Origin: Roseateles sp. XES5
GTDB taxonomy: Bacteria; Pseudomonadota; Alphaproteobacteria; Rhizobiales; Rhizobiaceae
Assembly (NCBI RefSeq): GCF_020535545.1
Contig: NZ_CP084752.1
Location: 62,001-126,000, forward strand
DNA length: 64,000 nt
Reading direction: 5' to 3'
The notes beneath the pieces were generated by a model, which worked only from the letters and a program-made list of their open reading frames with translations, had not been told where the DNA came from and searched no databases. Below, in pieces: positions 17,501 to 26,587 of the stretch; position 1 is the stretch's first letter, and every line of letters starts with the position of its first letter. The position numbers were made by a program, and so were the translations under genes.

Positions 17501-18730
17501 GTCGGAAGCCTGCTGGGCGCAGCCAACGACAATGCACGTCCTGGCACGACGCTCGGTGACGTCCTCGGGTTTAAGTCGACCGCCGGCGCAGGCGGCGCGC
17601 TCGGCTTCATCGGCAACTATAAGTCCGGCGTCGATGCTCGCCTCACCGATATTCTCGACACTGCTGCGAAGCAGTTTCCGGGCTTCAAGGTCGACGCCAT
17701 GTCCGGTTTCCGGCCGGGCGATCCACGCTTCCACGGCAAGGGCCTGGCCACGGACATACAGTTGACGGACCTCCTGTCCGGCAAACGGCTCGGCAACTAT
17801 CAGGACGCATCGAGCTTTGCGACCTACGAGCGTTTTGCGCAGACGGCGCGTGCAGTGCAGATGGCGAAATACCCTGAGCTGGCGGATAAGTTCCGCTGGG
17901 GCGGATACTTCGGCGGCGCCAAGGGCAAGTACGGTGCACTCGACACTATGCACTTCGACCTCGCCGGCGCAGGCATGGCCGGCGGATCTTGGGCGAACGG
18001 CCTCACCTCGGCGCAGAAGTCCCTTTGGCCGGGCATCGAAAGCCGGGGCAATGCCGCGGCGGCCGCGCTCGCAAAGGTGACCGAGAAATCCGCCTTCGCC
18101 GCGCAGGGCCTCGGCTCGCTTGGCACCGGCATGGACAAATTCGGCTCGGCACTGTCGAACATGAACACGGGCGGGAGCGGCCAGGGTGGCGGCATCGGCG
18201 GGTGGCTTTCCAGCCTCTTCCGCCCGTCTGCAGCTTCACTCAACGCCGCCATCGGCTTCACCGGCGCGAACACGACCCTTGGCACTTTCCTCACGAGAGG
18301 CTGGCGCGGCGGCGGCCCGACCGGCGGCAGCGATCCAGACCGGGTGGCTGGCCTCGTCCACGAGCAGGAATACGTATTCGATGCCGACGCGACCGCCCGC
18401 ATCGGCGTCAACAATCTCGAAGCGCTGCGGCGCGGCGTCATGCGCGGCTACCGCTCCGGCGGATATGCGAGCGTCACCCAAGCCTATCCTACGGCGATTT
18501 CGCGCGACGCCGGCGGCGTGATGGCCGGCGGCAGCAATGTCTCGATCAACATCCAGAACTATTCCGGCGCCGAGATCCAACAGCAGGAAACGACCGACAG
18601 CCGCGGCAACAGACAGGTGACAATGGTCATCGGCCAGCAGGCGGCCGCGGCGATCAAGCAGCGCGGCAACCCGGCGCGGCAGGCGATCCAGAACGACTTC
18701 AACGTCCGGCCGCGAGGCATCTCACGATGA
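14543..18730 (+). CDS. Tape-measure protein with embedded M15-type peptidase domain
   Basis: 1395 aa; sets tail length. Residues about 60-310 contain three divergent repeats with Y/F-(N/D)-PL...Y(K/R) and RQATL-SID-IKGR motifs. Hydrophobic segments occur near residues 370-400, followed by long helices with repeated A/R/E heptads. A domain at about 1015-1145 has SGFRPGDPRFHGKGLATD and DTMHFDL, matching the zinc ligands of M15 D,D-/L,D-peptidases: His1064, Asp1071, His1137. This could open the cell wall during DNA entry. A Gly-rich C-terminus ends the protein. Confidence 0.9.
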   Translation: MAAPLKISARVEIDPSAAKQGAAASVAAVDTIGSAAERNTTKLQALINASTGLGSGVANQNVREWTGALTMQGKSLDELRSKYNPLFATISRYKAVVTEIRALHAQGVLSTTEMAAAIQRERQATLMSIDAIKGRTAAVMADAAATNAHAARIDQLRTRFDPLHAAGERYRKVLMDISEAQRLGALTASQAIEVRNRETASYNAQVSALSRLASLQKTAAETIVGRNSIMPDRARDVAAYGDALDQLRAKYNPLYGVIAQYKAAQAEIRQAHAVGAISADEMTAALQRQRQATLASIDTIKGRNQLMDSAPGGLGVNSHIATNAMFQMQDIGMTAAMGMDPRMVGLQQGTQLAGAYAGLSAKEAATATRSALAGLFSTTSILAIGLTTVAAAAIQFGIDLGTAEDETKTLDDALKAHKENIDLLTASYGQFGEAVKLSADLGGSGFSQAAMRDNAAMMRAVSRSLGNEMMGNLTGTGDGMFDGLLGRRSSSLADFRQMPGSNAPFQSAIDGLISSARRGTPDLDAFRASVDRIYQALLPTSGDPTGLLATAENIKMLGENATAVPSKFSPFAGAINRLKIELAEGVPNLSAFTAEVERIGQTNGLQKIADEAILFGRDLLQLSRAMAEYEAQRRRLFEDVGPNKMLLSRGATNRDDMGNLALYRSRVAKQMEDAQRSFDAERLRLNARSPSERAAAARLSASLERRDEDQPQRNQRIELAGKTALIQAEKELADARRDRGRALDETLGQQQLELSLIGKTIGEQERLRMEYRLTAELKAEAARTGTGVDQAELARVKALSAEYGRLAEQMTARRALDDQAQEISALRVRLQLTGQAEEIRARAILHLETERRLREMGLSLGSREAEQYRRNAAAIADATVQLRKQEAAWDKVRDTAENTIDTTIDRALDGDFGGMLEDIAKDWSKTILTLGVGNPLKNAALGSNHETLNDIGGLGGMFSRLFGGGMSTSSMAVTAASVSINGGLPGVGSLLGAANDNARPGTTLGDVLGFKSTAGAGGALGFIGNYKSGVDARLTDILDTAAKQFPGFKVDAMSGFRPGDPRFHGKGLATDIQLTDLLSGKRLGNYQDASSFATYERFAQTARAVQMAKYPELADKFRWGGYFGGAKGKYGALDTMHFDLAGAGMAGGSWANGLTSAQKSLWPGIESRGNAAAAALAKVTEKSAFAAQGLGSLGTGMDKFGSALSNMNTGGSGQGGGIGGWLSSLFRPSAASLNAAIGFTGANTTLGTFLTRGWRGGGPTGGSDPDRVAGLVHEQEYVFDADATARIGVNNLEALRRGVMRGYRSGGYASVTQAYPTAISRDAGGVMAGGSNVSINIQNYSGAEIQQQETTDSRGNRQVTMVIGQQAAAAIKQRGNPARQAIQNDFNVRPRGISR

Positions 18731-19161
18731 CCTATCCCACGTGGCCCCTGACCTTGCCGCGGCCCGAGCGCAACAGCTGGTCGGCAGCTCCACAGGACGG
18801 CCGGCTGCAGCGCCGCTCGGACGCAGGGCCGCCCGGCTTTCGTGGCCGGTTCTCCGCGCATGCCCGGACAGTGAGCATGTCGGTTCTTCTCGATCGAGAT
18901 CAGCGCGCCGTCTTTGAGAGGTTCTTCGCGGAAGACACTGGCGCAGGAGCGAACCTCTTCTGGATGCCCGACCCGACGACGGACGGGTGGGCCTTGCTGA
19001 CCAGCGACGGCCTGCCGCTTCTGATCGCCGGTGGTCCGGATGACGGCAAGCCGATCCTCCTGGCACGCATGTGGCTCGTCACATTTGGCCGCAATCTGCC
19101 GACCGAGGCGGTCGTCGGCATCGGGTTTCGCATGACGTTTTCGGTCGAGGTGATGCCATGA
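18727..19161 (+). CDS. Tail-tip protein (lambda M-like position)
   Basis: 144 aa from ATG 18727, overlapping the tape-measure stop. It is beta-rich with a start TYPTWPLTLPRPERNSWSA and a conserved-looking FFAEDTGAGANLFWMPDP block. The position right after the tape measure is that of minor tail/distal tail proteins such as lambda gpM. The exact family is not recognised. Confidence 0.6.
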   Translation: MTYPTWPLTLPRPERNSWSAAPQDGRLQRRSDAGPPGFRGRFSAHARTVSMSVLLDRDQRAVFERFFAEDTGAGANLFWMPDPTTDGWALLTSDGLPLLIAGGPDDGKPILLARMWLVTFGRNLPTEAVVGIGFRMTFSVEVMP

Positions 19162-19682
19162 GCCGTGTCGTCAGCCTCAATGCCCGGATGGTGCAGGACG
19201 CGCATTCGTCGGACGAGATCTATGTCGCCCTCATGGAGATCACCCATCCGGAACTTGCGAGCCCGATTCGGCTTTCGACCGACAACGCCGATCTGATCTC
19301 CGAGGAGCCTTATATCCGCGGCACGCGATCGACCTGGCGCAGCAGCCATTCGACAGATCCGTTCCTTTGGATCGTTGCCTCGACGGTCCTGCCGTCTGAC
19401 CTCGACGATGCGCCGGCGGCCGCGACCATCATCCTCGAAAACCTCGACCGCCGGATGGCCGAGATCGTGCGCTCGTTCACGACGCCGGCGACGTTTCACA
19501 TGGCGGTTGTTCTCGCGTCGTCGGCCGACCTGGTCGAGGCCGAATACACCGACCTCCTTCTCACCAGCGCGGAGATCACCGCCGGCGAGATCTCGCTTTC
19601 GATCAGCCGTGAGGAGATCGAGAGCGAGATCGTGCCGAACGGCAAGATGACCGCGCGCACATTTCCGGGGCTGCACCGATGA
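19158..19682 (+). CDS. Minor tail protein, DUF1833-like (lambda L-like position)
   Basis: 174 aa; start overlaps the previous stop by 4 bp. The sequence (VALMEITHPELASPIRLSTDN near residue 24, later PATFHMAVVLASSADLVEAEYTDLLLTSAEIT) is of the DUF1833 kind found at siphophage tail tips just before the NlpC/P60 gene. It likely links the tail tube to the tip proteins. Confidence 0.7.
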   Translation: MSRVVSLNARMVQDAHSSDEIYVALMEITHPELASPIRLSTDNADLISEEPYIRGTRSTWRSSHSTDPFLWIVASTVLPSDLDDAPAAATIILENLDRRMAEIVRSFTTPATFHMAVVLASSADLVEAEYTDLLLTSAEITAGEISLSISREEIESEIVPNGKMTARTFPGLHR

Positions 19683-20101
19683 ACAGACATTGGACGGACG
19701 GCTTCATCGGTCTGCCTTATCTCGACCTCGGCCGCGATCGCCTGGGCTGCGACTGCTGGGGGTTGGCCTGCATCATCTATCGCGAGGAGCTGGGCATCAG
19801 CCTGCCCGAATATCTCGGCTACGCCTCCACCGAAGAGCGCGGCGAGATCTCCGCTCTTGTCGCCGGTGCAACTGCTTCGCCCTTGTGGGTCCCGGTCGCC
19901 GGCCAGGCCATGGCCTTCGACATCGCTCTCTTCCGGCGCGGCCGCATGACCAGCCATGTCGGCATCGCCGTCAGCCACGGCCTGATGATCCACATGGCCG
20001 AGGCCGAGGCAGCGCGCATCGAGCACTACAACGCCGGCCATTGGTCGCCGCGCCTGGTCGGGCACTACCGCCACTTCGAACTGGTTTCAAAGGTGCTTTG
20101 A
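19679..20101 (+). CDS. Tail-tip NlpC/P60-type hydrolase (lambda K-like)
   Basis: 140 aa. The catalytic Cys motif is CDCWGL (Cys26) and the His lies in TSHVGIAV; a second His (MIHMAE) could complete the triad. Such proteins lie between L-like and J-like tail genes and cut peptidoglycan during DNA injection. Overlaps both neighbours. Confidence 0.85.
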   Translation: MNRHWTDGFIGLPYLDLGRDRLGCDCWGLACIIYREELGISLPEYLGYASTEERGEISALVAGATASPLWVPVAGQAMAFDIALFRRGRMTSHVGIAVSHGLMIHMAEAEAARIEHYNAGHWSPRLVGHYRHFELVSKVL

Positions 20102-23100
20102 TGACGGTTCAAAAGGGCATCGTACCCATTCTCGCCGCGCCGATGGTCGACCCTTCCTTGGGGCGGATCGAGATGACCTTGCCGGTCGGGTCGACGATTG
20201 CCGAGATCGTCGACGCCGCCGTCCCGGGCCTCACTCTTCGCGACAAGACCCATGTCCGCGTCATGTTGGTCGATGATCGGGGCTGTCTCCATATCGGCCT
20301 TGAGGCCTGGTCAAAGGTCCGGCCGAAAGACGGTGTGCGCGTCGTCATCCGCGTCTTGCCGGGCAAGGACGCGCTGAAATCGATCCTGCAGATCGTCGTG
20401 TCGATTGCGGCCATTGCGCTCGGCCAGTTCTGGGCTCCAGCCGTCGCCGGCGCCCTCGGTATCTCGACCTCCACAGCCGCAGCGCTGATAGGTCTTGGGG
20501 TTACCGTCATCGGCAATCTTCTGATCAACGCCCTGATCCCGCCCGCAAAGCCGCTTGAAGCCGAGAACAGGTATCAGATTGGCGGCATGCGCAATCGCCT
20601 CGATCCGGATGGCGCCGTTCCCCTGCCGCTCGGCGAGGTTCGATTTGCCCCACCCTTTGGCTGCTGGACCTACACCGAGATTTCTGGCGACTGGCAATAC
20701 TTGCGCGGCGTGGTGTGCCCTGGCTATGGCCCGCTCAATATTTCCGACCTTCGGATAGGCGATACCGATATCGGCGAGTATGACGAGGTCGATGTCGAGA
20801 TCCGTGACGGGCACAGCGATGACCTGCCGCTGACGCTGGTGACACAGCAGATCGTCGAGGAGACGATCGGCGCCGAACTGCTGAAGCCGCTGCCCCGCGA
20901 TGATCTCGGTGAGGTCATCGATGGCCCGGCAACAGAGGAGCCGGTTGTCAGGACCACCGGCGCGGACGCGTCCGGCGCCAGTGTCATCCTCGCCTGGCCG
21001 GCTGGCTGCGTGTCGTATGACAGCAAAGGCCGCGCTCGATCGCACAAGGTCTCGGTTCGGATCGAGCAGCGGCGCGTCGATGCGGAGACATGGACCGCTG
21101 TTACCACCCTGACGGTCACCGCCCGCAAACTCGAAGCCTTCTATCGCCAGCACACCTGGTCGTTTCCCACGCGTGGCCGCTGGCAGGTCCGCTGCACGAT
21201 GTTGACGGACGAGACCACCTCGTCGCAAATCCAGCAGCGCACAACCTGGGCGGCGCTGCAGACACTCCGGCCGGAATATCCCTGGGATTTTCCGCATCCC
21301 CTCGCCATGATCGCCTTCCGGGTCAAGGCGACACACCAGCTCAACGGCCAGCTCGACAATCTGAACGCGGTCACATCGCGGCCGATCCTCGACTACGAGC
21401 ACGCCACCGGCAACTGGGTCGAGCGAGAAACCCACAACCCGGCCTCTCTGTATAGATACGTCCTGCAGTCGCCGGCGAACCCGAAACCATCGAGCGACGC
21501 CGCTCTCGATCTGCCTGCGCTCGCGGACTGGCATGATTTCTGCCGCCTCCACGATCTCAAATACGATCGCGTCATCGAGGACAAGACCATGCAGCTGCGC
21601 GATCTCCTGGCCGAGATCGCTGCGGCCGGCCGCGCCAGCCCGCGCCACAACGGCCTCAAATGGTCCGTTACCGTCGACCGCCCCGACAAGCCGATCGTCG
21701 ACCATTTCAATCCGCGCAACACCTACGACTTCCGCGTCACGCGCTCCTACGTCTCGCCGCCTGACGGTTTCCGCGTGAGCTTCTTGGACGCCACCAACGA
21801 TTTCAAGCCGGCAGAACGCATCGTGCCGTGGCCCGGCAAGGAGGAAAGCGAACTCCTGCTCCTGGAGGCGCTGGAGCTGCCGGGCAAGACCGACCCGGCC
21901 GAGGTCTACCGCGAAGCCCGCCGCCGGATGTACGAGGCGATCTATCGGCCGGATATTTACACCGTCAGCAAAGACGGCCCCGTGCAGGTCGCCGTCCGTG
22001 GCGACCGGGTGCGGCTTTCCTCGGACGTGATCAGCAGCGTGCAGCTCGCCGCCCGCGTCAAGGACGTCGCCGGCCGGCTGATCGAGCTGGACGATGCTGT
22101 GACCATGGAACCCGGCAAATCCTATGCGATCCGCTTCCGGACAGGGCTGACGGAGGAAGACACGTTCGGCGTCTCCATCGTTCGCACACTTGTCACAGTG
22201 CCCGGCACCCATCATGTCGTCACGGCCCAGGGCGATGGTGCGCTGCCCCTTGCCTCACGGCCGATCGATGGCCGAATGGTGGATGGCGACCTCGTTCATT
22301 TCGGGGAAGCCGAAACGCTCGACTACGATCTGATCGTAACCGGCGTCGAGGCGGGCGAAGACATGTCCAGCCACTATCGCCTCGTCGATGCCGCGCCTGT
22401 CATCGATGATCTTGTCGATACGCTCATCATTCCGGAGTGGTCGGGCCGTGCGGGCGCCGATATCCCGGAGGTGGCCGGCACGCCCCCAGTTCCGCGCATC
22501 ACCTCCGTGAAGTCCGGCGTCGATGGTACCGGTTCCTCTGGCCGTATCGACTACCTGGTCGAACCGGGCTCCGGGTCGGTCACCGCAGCTACCTTCGGCA
22601 TTGAACACCGTCTCGTCGGCGCCGGCGTCTGGACGTCGATCTCGATCCCAGCCGCCAATGGCGGCGGTCAGATTGCCGGATACGCCAATGGCAATGCAGT
22701 CGAACTGCGGGCGCGGGCTCTGGCCGTAGACAACACACCCTCCGCCTACACGCCCGTCATCACCCTGACGATCGGTTCGGGCGATGCGCCGATACCGGCA
22801 GCCCTCAACGCCGCGGCCGTCACGGTGGGGGCCCTGCTGGGCGGCGCCGTGGTGCAGTTCGCGACAGGCGACGATGCGGCCGCAACGCAGGTGCAGGTTT
22901 ACCGCTCAGCCGTCAGCACCCTCGTGCGCGCGACCGACGCTGTAGGGGCGCCCGTCGCGGTGCAGCCTTCGCGGTCTTACTCGGTCCCGGTCGGGGATAC
23001 GACCCGCCAGAACCTCATCACCAACGGTGCCTTTGACAATAGCAGCACCTGGTTGCTGGGCGGAAACTGGTCGATCGGATCGGGCAAGGCTTCTCATACC

Positions 23101-23469
23101 GCAGGGATTGGCTCGATGATCATGCAGCCCGTAACCGTCCAGGCGGGCAAATACTATCGGACCTCCTTCACGCTATCCGGCTATGGCGCCGGCATCGCAC
23201 TGGCTCGCTTCACCGGCGGGAGCGACCGCAGCGGGGCAAACCGCGCCAGCAACGGCGTTTTCAGAGACCGCATTCAGGTGGTCTCAGGCAACAACAATTT
23301 CGGGATCGCCACGGACGGCGCGTTCGCCGGCAGCATCGACGATGTCGTGGCCTACCTCGAAACCTCGACGTGCCTTGCTCAGGGCACCCACTACTTCTGG
23401 CTCGAACCCCAAAACGACGACGGCGTGCCTGGTCCTGTGACCGGGCCGTTCGCCGTCACGATCATATGA
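20101..23469 (+). CDS. Tail tip/host-specificity protein (lambda J-like)
   Basis: 1122 aa from ATG 20101, overlapping the previous TGA. Residues 1-85 resemble lambda I-type tail-tip assembly domains (RVMLVDDRGCLHIG, DGVRVVIRVLPGKDALKS). A hydrophobic stretch at about 95-150 precedes the J-like hub region (residues ~170-600, including YEAIYRPDIYTV). The C-terminal third has beta-sandwich modules, ending with a carbohydrate-binding-like NLITNGAFDNSSTW segment around residue 975. It would bind the cell surface. The gene looks like a fusion of I-like and J-like functions. Confidence 0.8.
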   Translation: MTVQKGIVPILAAPMVDPSLGRIEMTLPVGSTIAEIVDAAVPGLTLRDKTHVRVMLVDDRGCLHIGLEAWSKVRPKDGVRVVIRVLPGKDALKSILQIVVSIAAIALGQFWAPAVAGALGISTSTAAALIGLGVTVIGNLLINALIPPAKPLEAENRYQIGGMRNRLDPDGAVPLPLGEVRFAPPFGCWTYTEISGDWQYLRGVVCPGYGPLNISDLRIGDTDIGEYDEVDVEIRDGHSDDLPLTLVTQQIVEETIGAELLKPLPRDDLGEVIDGPATEEPVVRTTGADASGASVILAWPAGCVSYDSKGRARSHKVSVRIEQRRVDAETWTAVTTLTVTARKLEAFYRQHTWSFPTRGRWQVRCTMLTDETTSSQIQQRTTWAALQTLRPEYPWDFPHPLAMIAFRVKATHQLNGQLDNLNAVTSRPILDYEHATGNWVERETHNPASLYRYVLQSPANPKPSSDAALDLPALADWHDFCRLHDLKYDRVIEDKTMQLRDLLAEIAAAGRASPRHNGLKWSVTVDRPDKPIVDHFNPRNTYDFRVTRSYVSPPDGFRVSFLDATNDFKPAERIVPWPGKEESELLLLEALELPGKTDPAEVYREARRRMYEAIYRPDIYTVSKDGPVQVAVRGDRVRLSSDVISSVQLAARVKDVAGRLIELDDAVTMEPGKSYAIRFRTGLTEEDTFGVSIVRTLVTVPGTHHVVTAQGDGALPLASRPIDGRMVDGDLVHFGEAETLDYDLIVTGVEAGEDMSSHYRLVDAAPVIDDLVDTLIIPEWSGRAGADIPEVAGTPPVPRITSVKSGVDGTGSSGRIDYLVEPGSGSVTAATFGIEHRLVGAGVWTSISIPAANGGGQIAGYANGNAVELRARALAVDNTPSAYTPVITLTIGSGDAPIPAALNAAAVTVGALLGGAVVQFATGDDAAATQVQVYRSAVSTLVRATDAVGAPVAVQPSRSYSVPVGDTTRQNLITNGAFDNSSTWLLGGNWSIGSGKASHTAGIGSMIMQPVTVQAGKYYRTSFTLSGYGAGIALARFTGGSDRSGANRASNGVFRDRIQVVSGNNNFGIATDGAFAGSIDDVVAYLETSTCLAQGTHYFWLEPQNDDGVPGPVTGPFAVTII

Positions 23470-23475
23470 GGTCTC

Positions 23476-25683
23476 ATGTCTCTTCCCGGTGTCAAAACTC
23501 CCAATCTCACTTCGACGCCCGTTTCGGACGGCATTCTTGTCAACCGTGCCGGGACCACGTTCGTGCAACCGACCGAGCAGCTTGCCACCCAGCTCGCCGG
23601 GGACGGTCCCATCGCGGCCGCCTTGACGTCGGTATCTGACGGATATCCGCTTCAGTTGGAGACGTGGGCGACCCTGGCGGCAATCCCGCCCAAAAAGGTC
23701 GGTCAGATGGCCGCGGTGCCCACGTCGGATGCCGGCACCCACGCCGATCCGGTGACCGGTCTAACGGTGGCAAACTCCGGCACGTTCCGGGGCAGCCTGG
23801 CGCCGCTCGGCTGGAAACGGGTCGGCGCCTACCAGGACCTTTCCAGCAAGGCCGATCAAGCCGCGCTCGATGAGGTGGTGGACCAGGTCGACGGCGTCGA
23901 GACCGTCGCGGGCGGGTTCGGGCGGTTCAAGAAACACCCAGGCCTTACACCGGCCGATGTCGGTGCGCCGGCGACGGATGATCCGGCATACCTCTGGGCT
24001 GTAACGGATGCGTTCAACAAGACGGTCATTGGCGCCCGCAAGACGGGCGGCCTCTACAATTCGGCAGAAGCAAAACCGTGGCCTGACGTCCTGCACATTA
24101 AGTCGATTTCGCAATCGCTGCCACGCGGCGCCGAATCGCTTCCGGTCATTTCGTCCGGCGACAATCCCTGGGGCGGAAAGTCGTTCTCCGGCGATATCTA
24201 CGGGCTGAATACATGGCTCAACAGCGCCAATTCGCAATCGCCAGCCTCTCGCGCGGATGAAAAACTCGTCGTCGGCCCGATGACCGCCTTTCTGGATGCA
24301 TTCGAGCAAGGCGAGACGCCCGCCAATGCCTTCGCGGCGGGCATCAAGGCTCGCGTTTCCAGCATATTCGCGTCTAGTCCTCAGGACCGGACGCTCCCAT
24401 TCGTTTTCTGGTCGAACGCCTGCGAGGGGAACCGCTATCTTTCGGAAATCAACGCCGAAGATTCGTCGACCAATCCGGCCAATGCCGGCGCGCGCGGGCC
24501 GGGCGGCTACTGGAAAACCGGCGAAGACGATGAATGGCGTGTCTATGGTTGGGCATTGGCGAACGGCTTGAGCTACGGCGTCGTCACCGATTTCCAGCAG
24601 GGCGAGATGGAGGCCGGGTATCACAAGCTTAACGCCTGGGAACCCGCGCGAGGCTACGACAGTCTGCATGACGGCTACAGAGGCAAGCTGATCCAGACAG
24701 CCGACGACGCCGATGCACTCTCGATCGCGGTCTACCAACGACCGATCCGCATGCCCTTCCTTATCACGCAGACCGCCGACAGCATCATCGGTGACGCTCA
24801 GCTTCAGGCATCTGAGATGGGCACGGAGATGTACATGGTTGGCCCGGTCGGCGAACTACCGTCGGCCCGCAACAGTGTCGTCGGCAGCGGCTACGGCTCC
24901 TCCCTCCACCTGTCGGCCGACGCACAGAGAATTGCCGGTGAGCAGCGGGCCAAGGTTCTCCACCGTATCGTCGTCGAAGGCGAGCGTTGGACACCGCTGA
25001 AGAGGCGCACTGTTCGCAAGATCGACAGCACGACAATCGATCTCGCCCTGGAGGTGCCGCGCGGCCCCATCGTCGTCGAAACGGATTTCATCGCCAAGGC
25101 CCTCGGCTGGGGCTTCGAGATCTGGAGCGATACGCCCGACAACCGCATCGCCGGTACGGCGACCCGGATTATTCCCTCGTCGATCGAAGTTCGACCGGGT
25201 GACGTTCTGCGGCTCGGCCTGCCTTCCTCGATCGCGGCGGGCTCCTGGTATCTTCGTTACGGCGGGGTGATGGAATGCGATCTGGGTGCGGCATTGATCG
25301 TCGCCAGCACGCGCGCGGGTCCTTCCTCCGGCGGGCAGGCAACGACGGAACTTGTACTAGACGGCGATCGCGATGCCTTGCTCGCACCTCTCTATAAAGA
25401 AGGGGCCTTCAACCTCATCCAGGGCGCCGTCCAGATGACCGTGCGCAAGGTCTCCAAGGAAGGAGGGGTCTCGATCTTGCAGGGTGAGAACCGCGAGATT
25501 TCTGGCGGCTCGATCGGCGCCGGCGGCATTACGGCCTCTCGTTTCAATGTCTACGGCAACATCCGCGATAGCGATCGGGCACTCTCGGTCAATAGCTGGT
25601 CAAGCCAGACCTATCACAAGCGTTCCGGCCGCTACGAGCTTTGGAACCGCCTTTGCTACTTCGACAATCTGAGGATCCTTTGA
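23476..25683 (+). CDS. Tail fibre/spike with SGNH-type esterase domain
   Basis: 735 aa. The N-terminus (SDGILVNRAGTTFVQPTEQLATQLA) is the rhizobial-phage fibre attachment type, with a short helical linker near residue 130. Residues about 205-500 resemble SGNH/sialate-esterase-like hydrolases: the SISQSLPRGAES block could hold the nucleophile Ser, and GSSLHLSADAQRIAGE the catalytic His. The rest is beta-rich. It probably deacetylates surface polysaccharide during adsorption. The attachment role is likely; the enzyme family is a motif-level call. Confidence 0.7.
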   Translation: MSLPGVKTPNLTSTPVSDGILVNRAGTTFVQPTEQLATQLAGDGPIAAALTSVSDGYPLQLETWATLAAIPPKKVGQMAAVPTSDAGTHADPVTGLTVANSGTFRGSLAPLGWKRVGAYQDLSSKADQAALDEVVDQVDGVETVAGGFGRFKKHPGLTPADVGAPATDDPAYLWAVTDAFNKTVIGARKTGGLYNSAEAKPWPDVLHIKSISQSLPRGAESLPVISSGDNPWGGKSFSGDIYGLNTWLNSANSQSPASRADEKLVVGPMTAFLDAFEQGETPANAFAAGIKARVSSIFASSPQDRTLPFVFWSNACEGNRYLSEINAEDSSTNPANAGARGPGGYWKTGEDDEWRVYGWALANGLSYGVVTDFQQGEMEAGYHKLNAWEPARGYDSLHDGYRGKLIQTADDADALSIAVYQRPIRMPFLITQTADSIIGDAQLQASEMGTEMYMVGPVGELPSARNSVVGSGYGSSLHLSADAQRIAGEQRAKVLHRIVVEGERWTPLKRRTVRKIDSTTIDLALEVPRGPIVVETDFIAKALGWGFEIWSDTPDNRIAGTATRIIPSSIEVRPGDVLRLGLPSSIAAGSWYLRYGGVMECDLGAALIVASTRAGPSSGGQATTELVLDGDRDALLAPLYKEGAFNLIQGAVQMTVRKVSKEGGVSILQGENREISGGSIGAGGITASRFNVYGNIRDSDRALSVNSWSSQTYHKRSGRYELWNRLCYFDNLRIL

Positions 25684-26507
25684 TGGCGACAATCCAATCC
25701 TTGCATTCGAGCGTGCAGCTGGCTGGGCTCGAACACAACTTCGTCCGGCACCGCGTCGGCGGCTTCCCCGCTGGTTTCGAGGTGGCGACGCATCCATTCA
25801 ACGATGCAAATCCCTCCGTTTCCATCGCCGACGCCGATCCGGCAAAGCCGTCCAGTGCGCCGCATCTGGGGTCTGGTGGGGCAATCGCCACGCTCCCCTA
25901 CGGTGGCGTCCAGCTGCTGGGGCGCGCGTCAGTGCCGGCACCTGCCGGCCGCACCGTGGATCTGACCGCCGGATGGACCGTGTGGGCGGCCTTGACGATC
26001 AAGCCGGGCACGGGCGTTTGGACCGTATTTCAGGACTACGGGTTTTCAACAAATCAGCGCGGCTTCTGGGTCTTCGCCCAGCAAGAGGCCGGCGGCGCCT
26101 CGGGGGATCAAATCCCCCTCATCGTTCGCATGACAAACGACGGCGCCAACGATTTCTCCGCTGCCTTCAATCTGCAGGCGCCAGCGAATTCGAAGTGGGC
26201 CTTCGGTAAGCCGATGCTCATCGCGGTCACCCATGATGGCTTCGACAACATCGGTGTCGATATCTTCGCGTCGAACGGTCTCGTCAGCAGCGCGGTCAAG
26301 GAAATGGATGTCGCGAAGGGAACCGGCCCGATCGGCTTCAAATCACCTGATACCCGGTGGCAAGTCGGCGGCATTGATGTCCCATCGCCCGGCATCGAGG
26401 TCGAAGCTTGGGGTGTTCTCGCCCGCAAATGGACGCGTTCGGACGGCCTCCTCGCCTACAAGGCCGCCCGCGAACTGGCATTCTCGCGCACTCGGCGTTG
26501 GACATAA
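25683..26507 (+). CDS. LamG-like beta-sandwich protein, probable tail-fibre partner
   Basis: 274 aa from ATG 25683, overlapping the fibre stop. It has the jelly-roll pattern of concanavalin/LamG domains: TAGWTVWAALTIKPGTGVWTVFQDYG, KWAFGKPMLIAVTHDGFDNIGVDIF and WGVLARKWTRSDG. Such proteins accompany receptor-binding fibres in rhizobial phages. No catalytic residues are obvious. Confidence 0.6.
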   Translation: MATIQSLHSSVQLAGLEHNFVRHRVGGFPAGFEVATHPFNDANPSVSIADADPAKPSSAPHLGSGGAIATLPYGGVQLLGRASVPAPAGRTVDLTAGWTVWAALTIKPGTGVWTVFQDYGFSTNQRGFWVFAQQEAGGASGDQIPLIVRMTNDGANDFSAAFNLQAPANSKWAFGKPMLIAVTHDGFDNIGVDIFASNGLVSSAVKEMDVAKGTGPIGFKSPDTRWQVGGIDVPSPGIEVEAWGVLARKWTRSDGLLAYKAARELAFSRTRRWT

Positions 26508-26587
26508 GCGCGGCCCCGATCAGTTTCAGTTGACGGTTGCATCCATTCTCGCTCTTCTCCGCCCATTACTGGGGCAGGGAAAATCAG

